Positions 8,784-17,638 are shown, counted from the stretch's first letter. The stretch is 64,000 bases of DNA from Ramlibacter alkalitolerans (GCF_016722765.1 NZ_JAEQND010000019.1:18756-82755); one strand, 5' to 3'. Numbers and translations: made by a program. Notes: generated by a model from the letters alone, not told the origin.

Positions 8784-9584
8784 ATGCACCTGCCGACCTG
8801 CCTGCGCCGCCCCGTCGTGACCGCCCTCGGCCTGCTGGCGCCCTTCGCCACCGCGCCCGCTGCGCCGGCCGCAGACCCGGGTGCCGCACCGGCGCAGGCG
8901 GTTCACGTCGCCGCCGAAGCCGCCGCCAGCGCCAGGACCTATCCCACCGCCATCGCGCGCTCCTTCACCTTCAACTACCTGATGCAGCGGGGCGGCCTGC
9001 GCGGCAGCTGCGAACTGAGCTGGGCCCGCACGGGCGGCAAGTACGAGGCGCGCCTGAAGGGCACGGTGGCCGGCTTCACGGTGCTGGACTGGGCGAGCAG
9101 CGGCGGCTTCGATGCGGCGGGCGTCGCGCCCAGCCTGTACGTCGAACATCGCCTGGGCAAGTCCGACCGGGACGTGCGCTTTCGCAAGGCCGAATCGCGC
9201 ATCGTCTTCTCCGGCACGCGCAGCAGCGACATTCCCTTCGTCGCCGGCGTGCAGGACCGGGTGAGCTGGCTGGTCCAGCTGCCGGCGATCCTCGCCGCCG
9301 ATCCGGCCAAGGGCCGCGCCGGAACCCGCGTCGCGCTGTACGTCGTCGGCACGCGCGGCCGCGCCGGCGACTGGGTCTTCCAGTCGGAAGGCCGCGAGAC
9401 CATCAAGACGCCGATGGGCACCCTGCACACGGTGAAGTGGACCCGCCAGGCCGGCAAGGGGGACGACCTGGAGGCCGAGGTCTGGCTGGACGTCGAGCGC
9501 CACTACCTGCCGGTGCGCATCCGCCTGACCTTGGCCGGCTCGGAAGCGGCGCTGGACATGACGCTGGCCGACGCCAGTCCTTAG
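8784..9584 (+). CDS. DUF3108 exported protein
   Basis: 266 residues from ATG 8784, 17 bases after the previous stop. An N-terminal hydrophobic stretch ending in alanines (APFATAPAAPAAD) looks like a signal peptide. The remainder is beta-rich, with FNYLMQRGGLRGSCELSW, LDWASSGGFDAAGVAPSLY and TPMGTLHTVKWTR. Those segments match the DUF3108 pattern (an LolA/lipocalin-like periplasmic beta fold). Members are found near envelope and lipid genes in Burkholderiales; their function is not established. In this cluster a periplasmic carrier or lipid-binding role would be sensible but is inference only. About 95 bases separate it from the desaturase gene. Confidence 0.7.
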   Translation: MHLPTCLRRPVVTALGLLAPFATAPAAPAADPGAAPAQAVHVAAEAAASARTYPTAIARSFTFNYLMQRGGLRGSCELSWARTGGKYEARLKGTVAGFTVLDWASSGGFDAAGVAPSLYVEHRLGKSDRDVRFRKAESRIVFSGTRSSDIPFVAGVQDRVSWLVQLPAILAADPAKGRAGTRVALYVVGTRGRAGDWVFQSEGRETIKTPMGTLHTVKWTRQAGKGDDLEAEVWLDVERHYLPVRIRLTLAGSEAALDMTLADASP

Positions 9585-9679
9585 GGCCTGGCCGCCCGCA
9601 GGCGGCAAATGCAGAACCGTTTGCGGGGGTTTGCCGTGGCCGGTATGCTCCATCACCCCCAGATTCCCTTGCCCGCCTC

Positions 9680-10798
9680 GTGGACGCCACTTCACTTCCC
9701 GGTCACTACGGCACTGCACGCGCGAGCTTCGGCGCGAAGGACTTCGGCTGGCGCGACCAGGCCCACGGCCTCGTCGCCGACCTGTTCGAGCGCTCCCCCG
9801 CCATCTACTGGACGGATTTCCTCCTGAGCAGCCTGACCGGCTGGGCCTTGACGGCGGTGTACTTCCGCGCGCAGCCGTTCAGCGCCCTGCAGGTCGCGGC
9901 GTTCCTGCTCGCCAGCCTGCTGTTCTTCCGGGCCGGCACCTTCATCCACGAGATCGTGCACATGCCGCGAGACCAGATGGTGGGGTTCAAGCGCGCGTGG
10001 AACCTGCTCCTGGGCATTCCTTTCCTGATGCCGTGGGTGATGTACAGCAACCACGTCGAGCACCACAACCACCGCCGCTTCGGCACGCCGGGCGATGGGG
10101 AGTACCTGCCGCTCGGAGCCTCGCCCACCACCGAGATCTTCAAGTACCTGGCGCAGGCGCCGCTGCTGCCCCTGTTCATGCTGCTGCGGTTCGGCGTCCT
10201 CGGCCCGCTGTCCTGGTTCCATGCGAAGCTGCGCCACTGGGTGCTGACGCGCGCGTCCGCGGCCGTCTCCAACCCCTACTACAGCGAACCCTTTCCGAAG
10301 CGGCTGGCGGGGCACCTGCAGCTGATGGAGGTGCTGTGCCTGCTGTACCTGCTCACGCTGGGCCTGCTGGTGTGGCGCGACGTGATCACCCTGTCCCAGG
10401 TGGGCATGGGCTACCTGCTGCTGGCGTTCACGCTGGGCCTGAACTGGGTGCGCAACCTGGCGGCGCACCGCTACGTCAACGACGGCACGCAGATGGACCA
10501 CGCGAGCCAGGTCGCGGAGTCCATCAACATCACGGGCCAGACCTGGCTGACCGTCGCCCTCTTCCCGGTGGGCCTGCGCTACCACGCGCTGCACCACCTG
10601 TTCCCCGCGCTGCCGTACCACAACCTGGACGAGGCGCACCGCCGCCTGATGCAACACCTGCCGGCCGATGGTTCGTACCGCGCCACCAACCGCGACAGCT
10701 TCTTCGCCGCCGTCGGCGAGCTGTGGCGGTCCGCGCGTGCAACGGCCCCCGAGGCGTCGGCGATGCGCGCGTGGCTGCCGCGCTCTGGTCGATCTTGA
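9680..10798 (+). CDS. membrane fatty-acid desaturase / hydroxylase
   Basis: 372 residues from GTG 9680; no in-frame ATG lies nearby upstream. Three histidine boxes of membrane di-iron desaturases are present: HEIVH (about 92-96), NHVEHHNHRR (about 124-133) and YHALHHLFP (about 304-312), with YHNLDEAH following the last. Hydrophobic segments lie before box 1, between boxes 1 and 2, and at about 210-260. An extra RHYVND-like segment (AAHRYVNDG) precedes box 3. The enzyme would insert a double bond or hydroxyl into an acyl or long-chain-base chain, using ferredoxin or a similar donor. Location inside the lipid cluster suggests that the cluster product carries the modified chain. Substrate and regiochemistry cannot be read. 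Confidence 0.85.
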   Translation: MDATSLPGHYGTARASFGAKDFGWRDQAHGLVADLFERSPAIYWTDFLLSSLTGWALTAVYFRAQPFSALQVAAFLLASLLFFRAGTFIHEIVHMPRDQMVGFKRAWNLLLGIPFLMPWVMYSNHVEHHNHRRFGTPGDGEYLPLGASPTTEIFKYLAQAPLLPLFMLLRFGVLGPLSWFHAKLRHWVLTRASAAVSNPYYSEPFPKRLAGHLQLMEVLCLLYLLTLGLLVWRDVITLSQVGMGYLLLAFTLGLNWVRNLAAHRYVNDGTQMDHASQVAESINITGQTWLTVALFPVGLRYHALHHLFPALPYHNLDEAHRRLMQHLPADGSYRATNRDSFFAAVGELWRSARATAPEASAMRAWLPRSGRS

Positions 10799-11808
10799 AC
10801 GCGCGCCTGGGCGCCGTGCCCGATCCCGCAGCAGCCGGCGTCGAAGGCGCCTCGCTGCCGCCCTGCCTGATCGTCAACCCGCTGAGTTTCCGCGCCTCGC
10901 GCGGACTGGCGCAAGAGGCGTGCGAACTGGCGCGCGCACGCGGGGCCGAGGTCGTCTCCATCGACAGTCCAGCGGCGCTGAGCGCCGCGGTCGAAACCAT
11001 CCTGGCGCGGCGCCAGCGCAAGGTCATGGTGCTGGCGGGCGACGGCACGGTGCGCGCGGTGGTCGAACAGCTCGCCGCCCTGCCCGCCGGCGCCTGGATC
11101 CCCGATCTCCTCGTTCTCCCGGGCGGCCGCACCAACCTCATCGCGAACGACCTGATTCCCGGCGCCGCGGCGCTCGACCTGCTGCGGCGCGCGCTGGCCC
11201 CGGCGCATCGCTGGGACGCGAGCATCGCCGAACGCTTCACCTTGTGCATCGAGCAGGATGGCGCGCCGGCGCGGCACGGGTTCTGGGTCGGGGCGGCGCT
11301 GATCGACAGCGTGATCCGGCGCACCCACGAACATCGCGCCGGCGGTACCGGTGCCCTGAGGACGGGGCACCTGAGCACCGTCGCTGCCTTGCTCGGGCTC
11401 GCATCGAAGGCGCTGCGCGGACGCTCCGGCCTCACTGCCCCGCGGCTGCGCGTGCGCGCCGGCGCCGCGGGCGTGCTGATGGAAGGCCCGGTCAGCCTCC
11501 TGGTCGCCACGACGCTGCACCATCGCAAGGGCCTGTTCGATCCTTACGTCTCGCGCGCCGCGGACGACCTGCGGCTGACCGCCGTGTCGCGCCACGCCGA
11601 CCGCTTCTGGGCCTGCCTGCCGCGCCTGTTGACCGGGCGTTTTTCTCCGGCGATGGATCCCGCCCACGGCTACGTCAGCGGCAGCTTCGCGCGCGTCGAG
11701 ATCACCGGCGTGGCCGGCTACTCGCTCGACGGCGAGGCCTATGACGCCGATCCGCAAAGACCCTTGATCCTGCGGCGCGGCACGCGCCTGCGCTTCGTCG
11801 TCGCATGA
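10795..11808 (+). CDS. diacylglycerol-kinase-like lipid kinase
   Basis: 337 residues if translation begins at TTG 10795, which overlaps the desaturase stop (TTGA). GTG 10771 and GTG 10816 are in-frame alternatives. The catalytic-domain signature is LAGDGTVRAVVEQL, corresponding to GGDGT-x-(N/R)E of the DAGK/NAD-kinase fold. It is followed by LPGGRTNLIANDL in place of the usual GTGND segment. C-terminal parts read YVSGSFARVEI and YSLDGEAYDADP, matching the D-G-E end of this family. It probably phosphorylates a lipid hydroxyl. A related enzyme, CpgB, is the ceramide kinase of Caulobacter, so ceramide is a candidate substrate alongside diacylglycerol. It also overlaps the ABC gene by 4 bases. 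Confidence 0.78.
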   Translation: MNARLGAVPDPAAAGVEGASLPPCLIVNPLSFRASRGLAQEACELARARGAEVVSIDSPAALSAAVETILARRQRKVMVLAGDGTVRAVVEQLAALPAGAWIPDLLVLPGGRTNLIANDLIPGAAALDLLRRALAPAHRWDASIAERFTLCIEQDGAPARHGFWVGAALIDSVIRRTHEHRAGGTGALRTGHLSTVAALLGLASKALRGRSGLTAPRLRVRAGAAGVLMEGPVSLLVATTLHHRKGLFDPYVSRAADDLRLTAVSRHADRFWACLPRLLTGRFSPAMDPAHGYVSGSFARVEITGVAGYSLDGEAYDADPQRPLILRRGTRLRFVVA

Positions 11809-13583
11809 GTCCCTCATCCGCGCCGAAGGCCACGAGCACCGCGCAGGCGCGCGGCGCACTGCCCATGGTGCGTGCCTTCGTCCAGGCCTACCCGGGCCGC
11901 AGCGCAGCGGCCTTCGTGGCCGTCTTCATCGCCGGCCTGATGGACGGACTCGGCATGTCGATGCTGCTGTCGATGCTGACGCTCACCACCTCGGGTGCCG
12001 GGCACAAGGCGTCCCTGCCGGAGCAGGTCGCGACCCGCATCGCCACCTTCCTCGGACTGCAGCCGACGGCGCCGGTGCTGCTGGCGCTGGCCATCCTGCT
12101 GATCGCGCTGAAGGCGGTGTTGACGCTGCTGGCCAACAAGCAGGTGGGCTACGCGGTGGCGCACATCGCCACCGACCTGCGCCTGGCCGCGATCCGCAGC
12201 GTGATGGCGGCGCGCTGGAGCTACTACCTGAAGCAGTCGGCGGGCCGCCTGTCGAACGCGATCGCGACCGAGGCGCAGCGGGCCTCCGAAGCCTTCCAGT
12301 ACAGCGCCGAGATGGCGGCGATGCTGCTGAACTCGCTGATCTATCTCGGGATCGCGCTGTCGATCTCCTGGCGGGCGGGCCTGGCCGCGGGCATCGCCGG
12401 CGGGCTGCTGCTCGCCGTGCTGCACGTGCTCATTCGCACTTCCCGGCATGCGGGCCAGCACCAGACCCGCTTGCTGACCTCGCTGCTGTCTGCCACCGCG
12501 GCCCTGCTGGCGGCCGCCAAGCCGCTCAAGGCCATGGCCCGCGAGGACCACGTGGATGCACTGCTGTCCGACCAGATGAAGCAGTTGCGGCGGGCCCTGC
12601 GCAAGCAGGTCGTCAGCCGCGAGGCCTTGAGTGCCTGGCAGGAACCGCTGCTGGCGATCATGGTCGGCATCGGCTTCTTCCTCAGCCTCGTGGTGCTGCA
12701 GATGCCGCTCGCCGCCGTGCTGGTGATGCTGTTCCTGCTGGCCCGGGTGGTGAGCTATCTGTCGAAAAGCCAGCGTTCCTACCAGCAGATCGTGGTGCGC
12801 GAGAGCGCCTACTGGTCCCTCATGGACAGCATCGCGGCGGCGCGGGCGGAAGTCGAGCCGGAGGGCGGAACGCAGACCGTGCAGCTGTCCGCGGAGATCC
12901 GCTTCGATGCCGTGCGCTTCCGCCATGCCGACGGCCGGCTGGTGCTGGACGACGCCTCGTTCGCCATCGCCGCCCGCGAGCTGACCGTCATCGTCGGCCC
13001 CTCCGGCGCCGGCAAGACCACCCTGCTCGACCTGGTCGTGGGCCTGCACCGGCCCGAGGCCGGGACCATTTCCATCGACGGGGTGCCGCTGCACGAACTG
13101 TCGATCCGCGAATGGCGGCGCCAGATCGGCTACGTGCCGCAGGACACCGTCCTGGTGAACGACTCCATCGCCTACAACCTGGCCTTCGGCGAAGAAGGTC
13201 TCGCCGAAGCGGACCTGCGCGAGGCGCTGCAGGCGGCCAACGCGCTCGAGTTCGTCGACGCCCTGCCGGACGGCTTGCGCACCCTCGTCGGCGAGGGCGG
13301 CTGCCGGCTCTCCGGCGGCCAGCGGCAACGCCTGGCCATTGCCCGCGCGCTGGTGCACAAGCCGCGGCTGCTGCTGCTCGACGAGGCGACCAGCAGCCTC
13401 GATGCGCAGGCGCAGGCGGCCGTCATCGAGACGGTGCAGCGCCTCAAGGGCAGCCTGACCATCCTCGCCGTCACCCACCAGGAGCGGATGATCGCCGCGG
13501 CCGACCGCATCTACCGGCTGGCCGGCGCGCAGGTGAGCGCCGATCCCGCAGCCGGCCAGCCGAAAAGATCCCTGCAGGCATGA
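11805..13583 (+). CDS. MsbA-like ABC exporter (fused permease-ATPase)
   Basis: 592 residues. Residues 30-330 contain about six transmembrane helices. The ATPase domain carries Walker A GPSGAGKTT (about 398), the Q-loop IGYVPQDTVL, signature LSGGQRQRLAIARAL (about 505), Walker B LLLLDEATSSLD and the H-loop VTHQ. This is the layout of MsbA and other type IV exporters, which function as homodimers and flip lipid-linked molecules or export hydrophobic compounds. Tight coupling to the lipid kinase upstream and the acyltransferase downstream (4-base overlaps on both sides) suggests that it flips the cluster's lipid across the inner membrane, where the LptFG-like pair could then extract it. Substrate not known. 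Confidence 0.88.
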   Translation: MSPSSAPKATSTAQARGALPMVRAFVQAYPGRSAAAFVAVFIAGLMDGLGMSMLLSMLTLTTSGAGHKASLPEQVATRIATFLGLQPTAPVLLALAILLIALKAVLTLLANKQVGYAVAHIATDLRLAAIRSVMAARWSYYLKQSAGRLSNAIATEAQRASEAFQYSAEMAAMLLNSLIYLGIALSISWRAGLAAGIAGGLLLAVLHVLIRTSRHAGQHQTRLLTSLLSATAALLAAAKPLKAMAREDHVDALLSDQMKQLRRALRKQVVSREALSAWQEPLLAIMVGIGFFLSLVVLQMPLAAVLVMLFLLARVVSYLSKSQRSYQQIVVRESAYWSLMDSIAAARAEVEPEGGTQTVQLSAEIRFDAVRFRHADGRLVLDDASFAIAARELTVIVGPSGAGKTTLLDLVVGLHRPEAGTISIDGVPLHELSIREWRRQIGYVPQDTVLVNDSIAYNLAFGEEGLAEADLREALQAANALEFVDALPDGLRTLVGEGGCRLSGGQRQRLAIARALVHKPRLLLLDEATSSLDAQAQAAVIETVQRLKGSLTILAVTHQERMIAAADRIYRLAGAQVSADPAAGQPKRSLQA

Positions 13584-14512
13584 CGCCGGCGCAGGAAGCA
13601 CCCGACCTGGGGCGCCGGCTGCGGCGTGCACGGCGCCGGATGCTGTTCCTGGGCCTGCGGGCGCTGCTGCGCGTGATCGGCTTCGGCGGCATCGGCGTCG
13701 TGGGCAGCGTGGCCGGAGCCCTGCAATTCCACTTTGCGCGGCGCCAACGCAGGCGCATCGAGCATGACATGGCGCTGGCGCTGGGGCGGCCGCCCGGCGA
13801 TCCGGCCGTGCGCGCGCTGTTGCGCGAAGCCTATCGCGTCAACAACACCGCCGTGCTCGAAACCCTGGCGATGTTCGATCGCCATCTCGACGAGCAGCAA
13901 CTGGGCGAGCGCTGCGAGATCGCAGGCCTCGACGAGCTTCGCAGCGCGATGGCGGCCGGCCGCGGCGCCATCCTGCTGGCCACGCATGCGGGCAATGCGG
14001 CGCTGCTGCCGGTGAAGCTGGCGCACGCGGGCTGGGCGGTCAGCGTCGTCTATCGCGAGGCGCGGATGATGTCCGCGGGCTTCCTGCAGGCCGGCCTGGA
14101 GCGCTACGGCATCGAAGGCATCCTGGCGAACACCGGCCTGCGCGCCTATGGCCAGATGCTGGCCGCGCTGAAGCAGGGCCGCATCGTCTTCCTCATGATG
14201 GACCAGGGCGTGCGCGCGCCCAGGGACGGACTGCCCGTGCGCTTCCTCGGCAAGGAGGCCGCCATGCCGGCCGGCCCTTCGCAGCTCGCACGGGCGGCGC
14301 GGGCGCCGCTGCTCCCCGTGGTGACGACGGCGGCCAGGCCGCTCTGGCACTTCACCATCCGGCCGCCGGTCACGCTGGGACAGGGCCCGATCGAATCGGA
14401 TGTCGAAACGCTGGCCCGGCTGACCGAGCGGCAGATCCTCGACTACCCGCATCTCTGGAGCTGGCACCAAAGGCGGTGGCGCAAGATTGCCCCGGGCCCG
14501 GTGCATCCGTAG
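13580..14512 (+). CDS. LpxL/HtrB-like lysophospholipid acyltransferase
   Basis: 310 residues from ATG 13580, overlapping the ABC stop by 4 bases. A membrane anchor lies near residues 20-50, followed by basic residues. The family motif H-x4-(D/E) appears as ATHAGNAALLPVKL around residue 138, where the usual acidic residue is replaced by Ala/Asn context (HAGNAA). This is a departure worth noting. Later segments FLMMDQGVRAPRDGLPVRFLG and AMPAGPSQLARAARAPLLPV match LpxL/LpxM-like acyltransferases closely. The family transfers acyl chains to lipid A or related lipids at the inner membrane. It closes the rightward arm of the lipid cluster, so its acceptor may be the cluster product. Confidence 0.78.
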   Translation: MTPAQEAPDLGRRLRRARRRMLFLGLRALLRVIGFGGIGVVGSVAGALQFHFARRQRRRIEHDMALALGRPPGDPAVRALLREAYRVNNTAVLETLAMFDRHLDEQQLGERCEIAGLDELRSAMAAGRGAILLATHAGNAALLPVKLAHAGWAVSVVYREARMMSAGFLQAGLERYGIEGILANTGLRAYGQMLAALKQGRIVFLMMDQGVRAPRDGLPVRFLGKEAAMPAGPSQLARAARAPLLPVVTTAARPLWHFTIRPPVTLGQGPIESDVETLARLTERQILDYPHLWSWHQRRWRKIAPGPVHP

Positions 14513-14541
14513 GGCAACGCCAGGCGGCGAAGGAGGTGAAA

Positions 14542-15057
14542 ATGATGCGGCCGCCTCGCGCAACATCCATGCTCGCCCAACCCGTCGTCCGCCTCGCCTC
14601 GCTTGCCGACGCCGGCGCCATCGCCGCCCTGTCCCGCGACACCATCGAGACCGGCCTGCCCTGGACCTGGCGGCCCGAGCGCGTGGCCAACGCCATCCGC
14701 GATCCGAACACGAACGTCGTGGTCGTCGGCCCGCGCGAGGCGCTCGAGGGCTTCGGGATCATGATCTACCGCGAGGACGATGCGCATCTCGTGCTGTTCG
14801 CCGTGCATCTTGCGAAACGCAGGCAAGGCATCGCCAGCACGATGCTGCTGTGGCTGGAGGATGTGGCCCGCGCAGCCGGCTGCCGGCGCATCCGGCTCGA
14901 AGCGCGGCGCGACAACGTGGCCGGCCGCAATTTCTACAGCGAACACGGCTACCACGAGCGCGCCATCGACAAGGACCGCTACCACCAGGGCGTCGATGGC
15001 GTGCGGCTCGAGAAGTGGCTGCAGTCCGGAACGCCGGAGCCGTCACCGGACGCCTGA
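14542..15057 (+). CDS. GNAT-family N-acetyltransferase
   Basis: 171 residues. Start ATG 14542 is preceded by AAGGAGGTGA (14530-14539), a near-perfect ribosome binding site; ATG 14545 is an equally spaced alternative. The acetyl-CoA-binding motif A is LFAVHLAKRRQGIASTMLL (residues about 90-108), corresponding to V-x-x-x-x-R-x-x-G-I/V-A, followed by IRLEARRDNVAGRNFYSEHGY, the classic motif B. Substrate unknown. It is separated from the lipid cluster by 29 bases, but the strong own ribosome binding site suggests independent expression. Confidence 0.85.
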   Translation: MMRPPRATSMLAQPVVRLASLADAGAIAALSRDTIETGLPWTWRPERVANAIRDPNTNVVVVGPREALEGFGIMIYREDDAHLVLFAVHLAKRRQGIASTMLLWLEDVARAAGCRRIRLEARRDNVAGRNFYSEHGYHERAIDKDRYHQGVDGVRLEKWLQSGTPEPSPDA

Positions 15058-15264
15058 GGCTGGCGAGCGGCACACCGCCAGCAGGAACGCGCCGAATGCG
15101 TTACCATGCCCTGGCTGACGTTCCACAAGAGTCCGCATCTCCAGGTTTCTCTGCCCCTGCTCCCGCCCCGCGGCGAGTCGTTGTCGAATCTCCCTCCGAT
15201 GGTTTCTTGGCGTTCGCACCACGCGGCTTCGTGCTGCGCGGGAACTTCCAGACGAAGGATTCAC

Positions 15265-15489
15265 ATGTCGACCAACAACCAGACCGGAACCGTGAAGTGG
15301 TTCAACGAGAGCAAGGGCTACGGCTTCATCACGCCGGACGGCGGCGGCAAGGACCTGTTCGCGCACTTCCGCGACATCCAGGGCACCGACCAGTACAAGA
15401 CGCTGGCCGAGAACGCCCGGGTCCAGTTCGTGGTGACGCAGGGCGCCAAGGGCCCGCAGGCCACCAACATCTGCCCGATCGCCAACTGA
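15265..15489 (+). CDS. cold-shock domain protein (CspA family)
   Basis: 74 residues from ATG 15265. The RNA-binding motifs RNP1 (KGYGFITP) and RNP2 (DLFAHF) are both present after the opening GTVKWFNESK. CspA-type proteins bind single-stranded RNA or DNA and melt RNA structure. About 207 bases without another gene lie upstream, consistent with the long 5' untranslated leader typical of cold-shock genes. I can see no certain promoter in it. The protein is a little longer than the usual 67-70 residues, with an additional turn (TPDGGGKDL) between the two motifs. Confidence 0.93.
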   Translation: MSTNNQTGTVKWFNESKGYGFITPDGGGKDLFAHFRDIQGTDQYKTLAENARVQFVVTQGAKGPQATNICPIAN

Positions 15490-15535
15490 AGCCGGCCGCA
15501 CGTACGCCAGGGGCCCGCAGGGGCCCCCTGCCGCC

Positions 15536-16420
15536 ATGGTGACGTTCGACCCGGTGCGCATGCAGTACCAGGTGGACCTGCGCTACCAGGTGAACAGCCC
15601 GGGCTCGGACTTCATCTTCAATGTGCAGGCGGCACGCACCCGGCAGCAGCTGGTGCTGTGGGAGTCGCTCACGGTCAACCAGGGCGTGCAACTGCAGGAA
15701 CACTGCGACCCGGCGACGTCCGGCCGCTTCCTGCGCCTGCGCGCCACCTCCGGCGAGCTGGCGCTGCGCTACGCGGCGCTGGTGGAGCAGCGGCCCGTCG
15801 GCGAAGCGCCGGGCAACATCCCGGAGACCTGGATTCCCGACCTGCCGGGCGAAGTCCTGCCCTATCTCTATCCGAGCCGCTTCTGCGAGTCGGACCTGCT
15901 CGCGCCCGTGGCGCTGGCCCACTTCGGCGCCCTGTGGCAAGGCTACAGCCGGGTCGAGGCGATCTGCGCCTGGGTGAACACGCATGTGAAGTTCGCCTCC
16001 GGCAGTTCGTGCAGCACCACGACCGCCTCGCAGACGCTGGCCTCGGGCCGTGGCGTCTGCCGCGACTTCGCGCACCTGATGATTGCGCTGTGCCGCGCGC
16101 TGAACATCCCGGCGCGCTTCGTCACGGGCTTCGACTACGGCGCCGATCCTGCCCTCGGCCCGTCGGACTTCCACGCGTACGTGGAAGCGTACCTGGGCGG
16201 CCGCTGGTACATCTTCGACCCCTCGGGCACCGCGATTCCGATGGGCTTCATGCGGCTGACCTCGGGCCGCGACGCCGCCGATTGCGCCTACGCCTCGATC
16301 TTCGGCGACGTGCTTCCCCTGAGCCGCACGCTGCAGATCAGCGCGGCTTCGACCAGCCCTGGCCTGCCCGCGCTGGAGCCGTACCGCGTCAGCGGCGCGA
16401 TTTCCACCGCCGTCGACTGA
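15536..16420 (+). CDS. transglutaminase-like cysteine protease family protein
   Basis: 294 residues from ATG 15536; ATG 15560 (MQYQVDLRYQV) is a plausible alternative. The N-terminal beta domain (about 5-110) resembles the bacterial transglutaminase N-terminal region. The catalytic core shows Cys in GVCRDFAHLMIALCR (about 178), His in FHAYVEAYL (about 215) and Asp in IFDPSG (about 230), a complete Cys-His-Asp triad. ALNIPARFVTGFDYG between them is typical. No signal peptide is visible, so it is probably cytoplasmic. Members act as peptidases or amidases, with unknown substrates in most proteobacteria. It converges with the CoA-transferase gene, leaving only 6 bases between stops. Confidence 0.88.
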   Translation: MVTFDPVRMQYQVDLRYQVNSPGSDFIFNVQAARTRQQLVLWESLTVNQGVQLQEHCDPATSGRFLRLRATSGELALRYAALVEQRPVGEAPGNIPETWIPDLPGEVLPYLYPSRFCESDLLAPVALAHFGALWQGYSRVEAICAWVNTHVKFASGSSCSTTTASQTLASGRGVCRDFAHLMIALCRALNIPARFVTGFDYGADPALGPSDFHAYVEAYLGGRWYIFDPSGTAIPMGFMRLTSGRDAADCAYASIFGDVLPLSRTLQISAASTSPGLPALEPYRVSGAISTAVD

Positions 16421-16426
16421 GCACCC

Positions 16427-17638
16427 TCACTTGATCACGCCCTGCGCCTGCAGGGCCGCGAGACGCCCGGCGTCGAGTCCGAGCAGCGTCTCCAGGACCT
16501 CGCGCGTGCCCTCCCCCAGCACCGGCGGCGGCAACCGCACCGGCATGCGCGTGCCGTCCATGCGGTAGGGCGGCGCCATCACGTCCATGCTGCCGGCCAC
16601 CGGATGCGGCTGCTTCGTGACGAGGCCGGCGTGCTCCGCGCGCGGCGAGGTCAGCGCCTCGAACAGGCCCAGCACCTCGCCGCAGGGGATGCCGACGGCA
16701 CTCATGCGCTCCAGCAGCAGCTTGCGCGGGCGCGCGCGCATCTCCTGCAGCAGCAGCGGCACCAGGGTGTCGCGGTTCGCCTTGCGCGCGAGGTTGGTGC
16801 CGTAGCGTTCGTCCTGCAGGATGTCCGGCCGCGCGATCACCTCGGTGCAGAAGCGCTCGAACTGCGCGTTGTTGCCCACCGCGACGATCAGCGGGCCGTC
16901 CTGCGCATCGAACACGCCGTACGGCACGATCGAGGGATGCGCGTTGCCGTAGCGCGGCGGGTCCTTGCGCATCAACAAGGCCTCGAGTCCGTAATACGCG
17001 CTGACCATGAGGCCGCAGTCGAACAGCGCCAGTTCGACGTGGCAGCCCTTGCCGGTGCGCTGGCGATCGAAGAGCGCGGCGAGCACGGCCTGCGCGGCAT
17101 ACATCCCGGTGAACAGGTCGACCGCGGCGACGCCGAACTTCAGCGGCGGCTGCGACGCCTCCCCGTTGATGGCCATCAGGCCCGCTTCGCCCTGGATCAC
17201 CAGGTCGTAGCCGGGCCGCGCGGCTTCGGGGCCGTGCCGGTCGTAGCCGGAGACGGAGCAATAGACGACGTCCGCCTTGACGGCGCGGACCTGTTCGTAG
17301 CCCAGCCCCATCTTTTCCGCGCCACCGAACTTGAAGTTCTGCACCACGACGTCGCACTGCTTCGCCAGTTCGCGCACGAGTTCCTGCCCCGCGGGACTCT
17401 GCAGGTCCACGGTGACGGAACGCTTGTTGCGGTTCATGCTGTTGAAGTAGGCGGTTTCGGTGTCGCCCACGCGAAGGCCCCAGTCGCGCGTGTCGTCGCC
17501 GCGCTTCGGATGCTCGACCTTGATCACCTCGGCGCCGAGGTCGCCGAGCACCTGCGCGCACAGCGGCCCCGCCAGCACGCGCGAGAGGTCCAGGACACGG
17601 ATGCCGGCCAGCGGCAGCGAAGAGGATGGGGACATCAT
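16427..17638 (-). CDS. CaiB/BaiF-family (class III) CoA-transferase
   Basis: 403 residues. Opens with PLAGIRVLDLSRVLAGP and GAEVIKVEHP, then NRNKRSVTVDL, hallmark segments of class III CoA-transferases. The conserved aspartate that carries the acyl anhydride lies in RPGYDLVIQGEAGLM (about residue 150). TGKGCHVELALFD and GIPCGEVLGLFEAL complete the pattern. Such enzymes move CoA between carboxylic acids, for example formyl-CoA:oxalate or succinyl-CoA:dicarboxylate. It stands alone with a monooxygenase-like gene upstream, and the substrate is not evident. It resembles the second CoA-transferase of the window but diverges in the C-terminal half. Confidence 0.9.
   Translation of the reverse strand: MMSPSSSLPLAGIRVLDLSRVLAGPLCAQVLGDLGAEVIKVEHPKRGDDTRDWGLRVGDTETAYFNSMNRNKRSVTVDLQSPAGQELVRELAKQCDVVVQNFKFGGAEKMGLGYEQVRAVKADVVYCSVSGYDRHGPEAARPGYDLVIQGEAGLMAINGEASQPPLKFGVAAVDLFTGMYAAQAVLAALFDRQRTGKGCHVELALFDCGLMVSAYYGLEALLMRKDPPRYGNAHPSIVPYGVFDAQDGPLIVAVGNNAQFERFCTEVIARPDILQDERYGTNLARKANRDTLVPLLLQEMRARPRKLLLERMSAVGIPCGEVLGLFEALTSPRAEHAGLVTKQPHPVAGSMDVMAPPYRMDGTRMPVRLPPPVLGEGTREVLETLLGLDAGRLAALQAQGVIK

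Noticed and set aside
15058..15264. Riboswitch or small gene upstream of the cold-shock gene
   Set aside because: No recognised aptamer core or coding sequence; a long untranslated leader is normal for cspA-type genes.
15506..15530. GGGGCC hairpin after the cold-shock gene as a terminator
   Set aside because: GC-rich stem without a T-run and it abuts the start of the transglutaminase-like gene.
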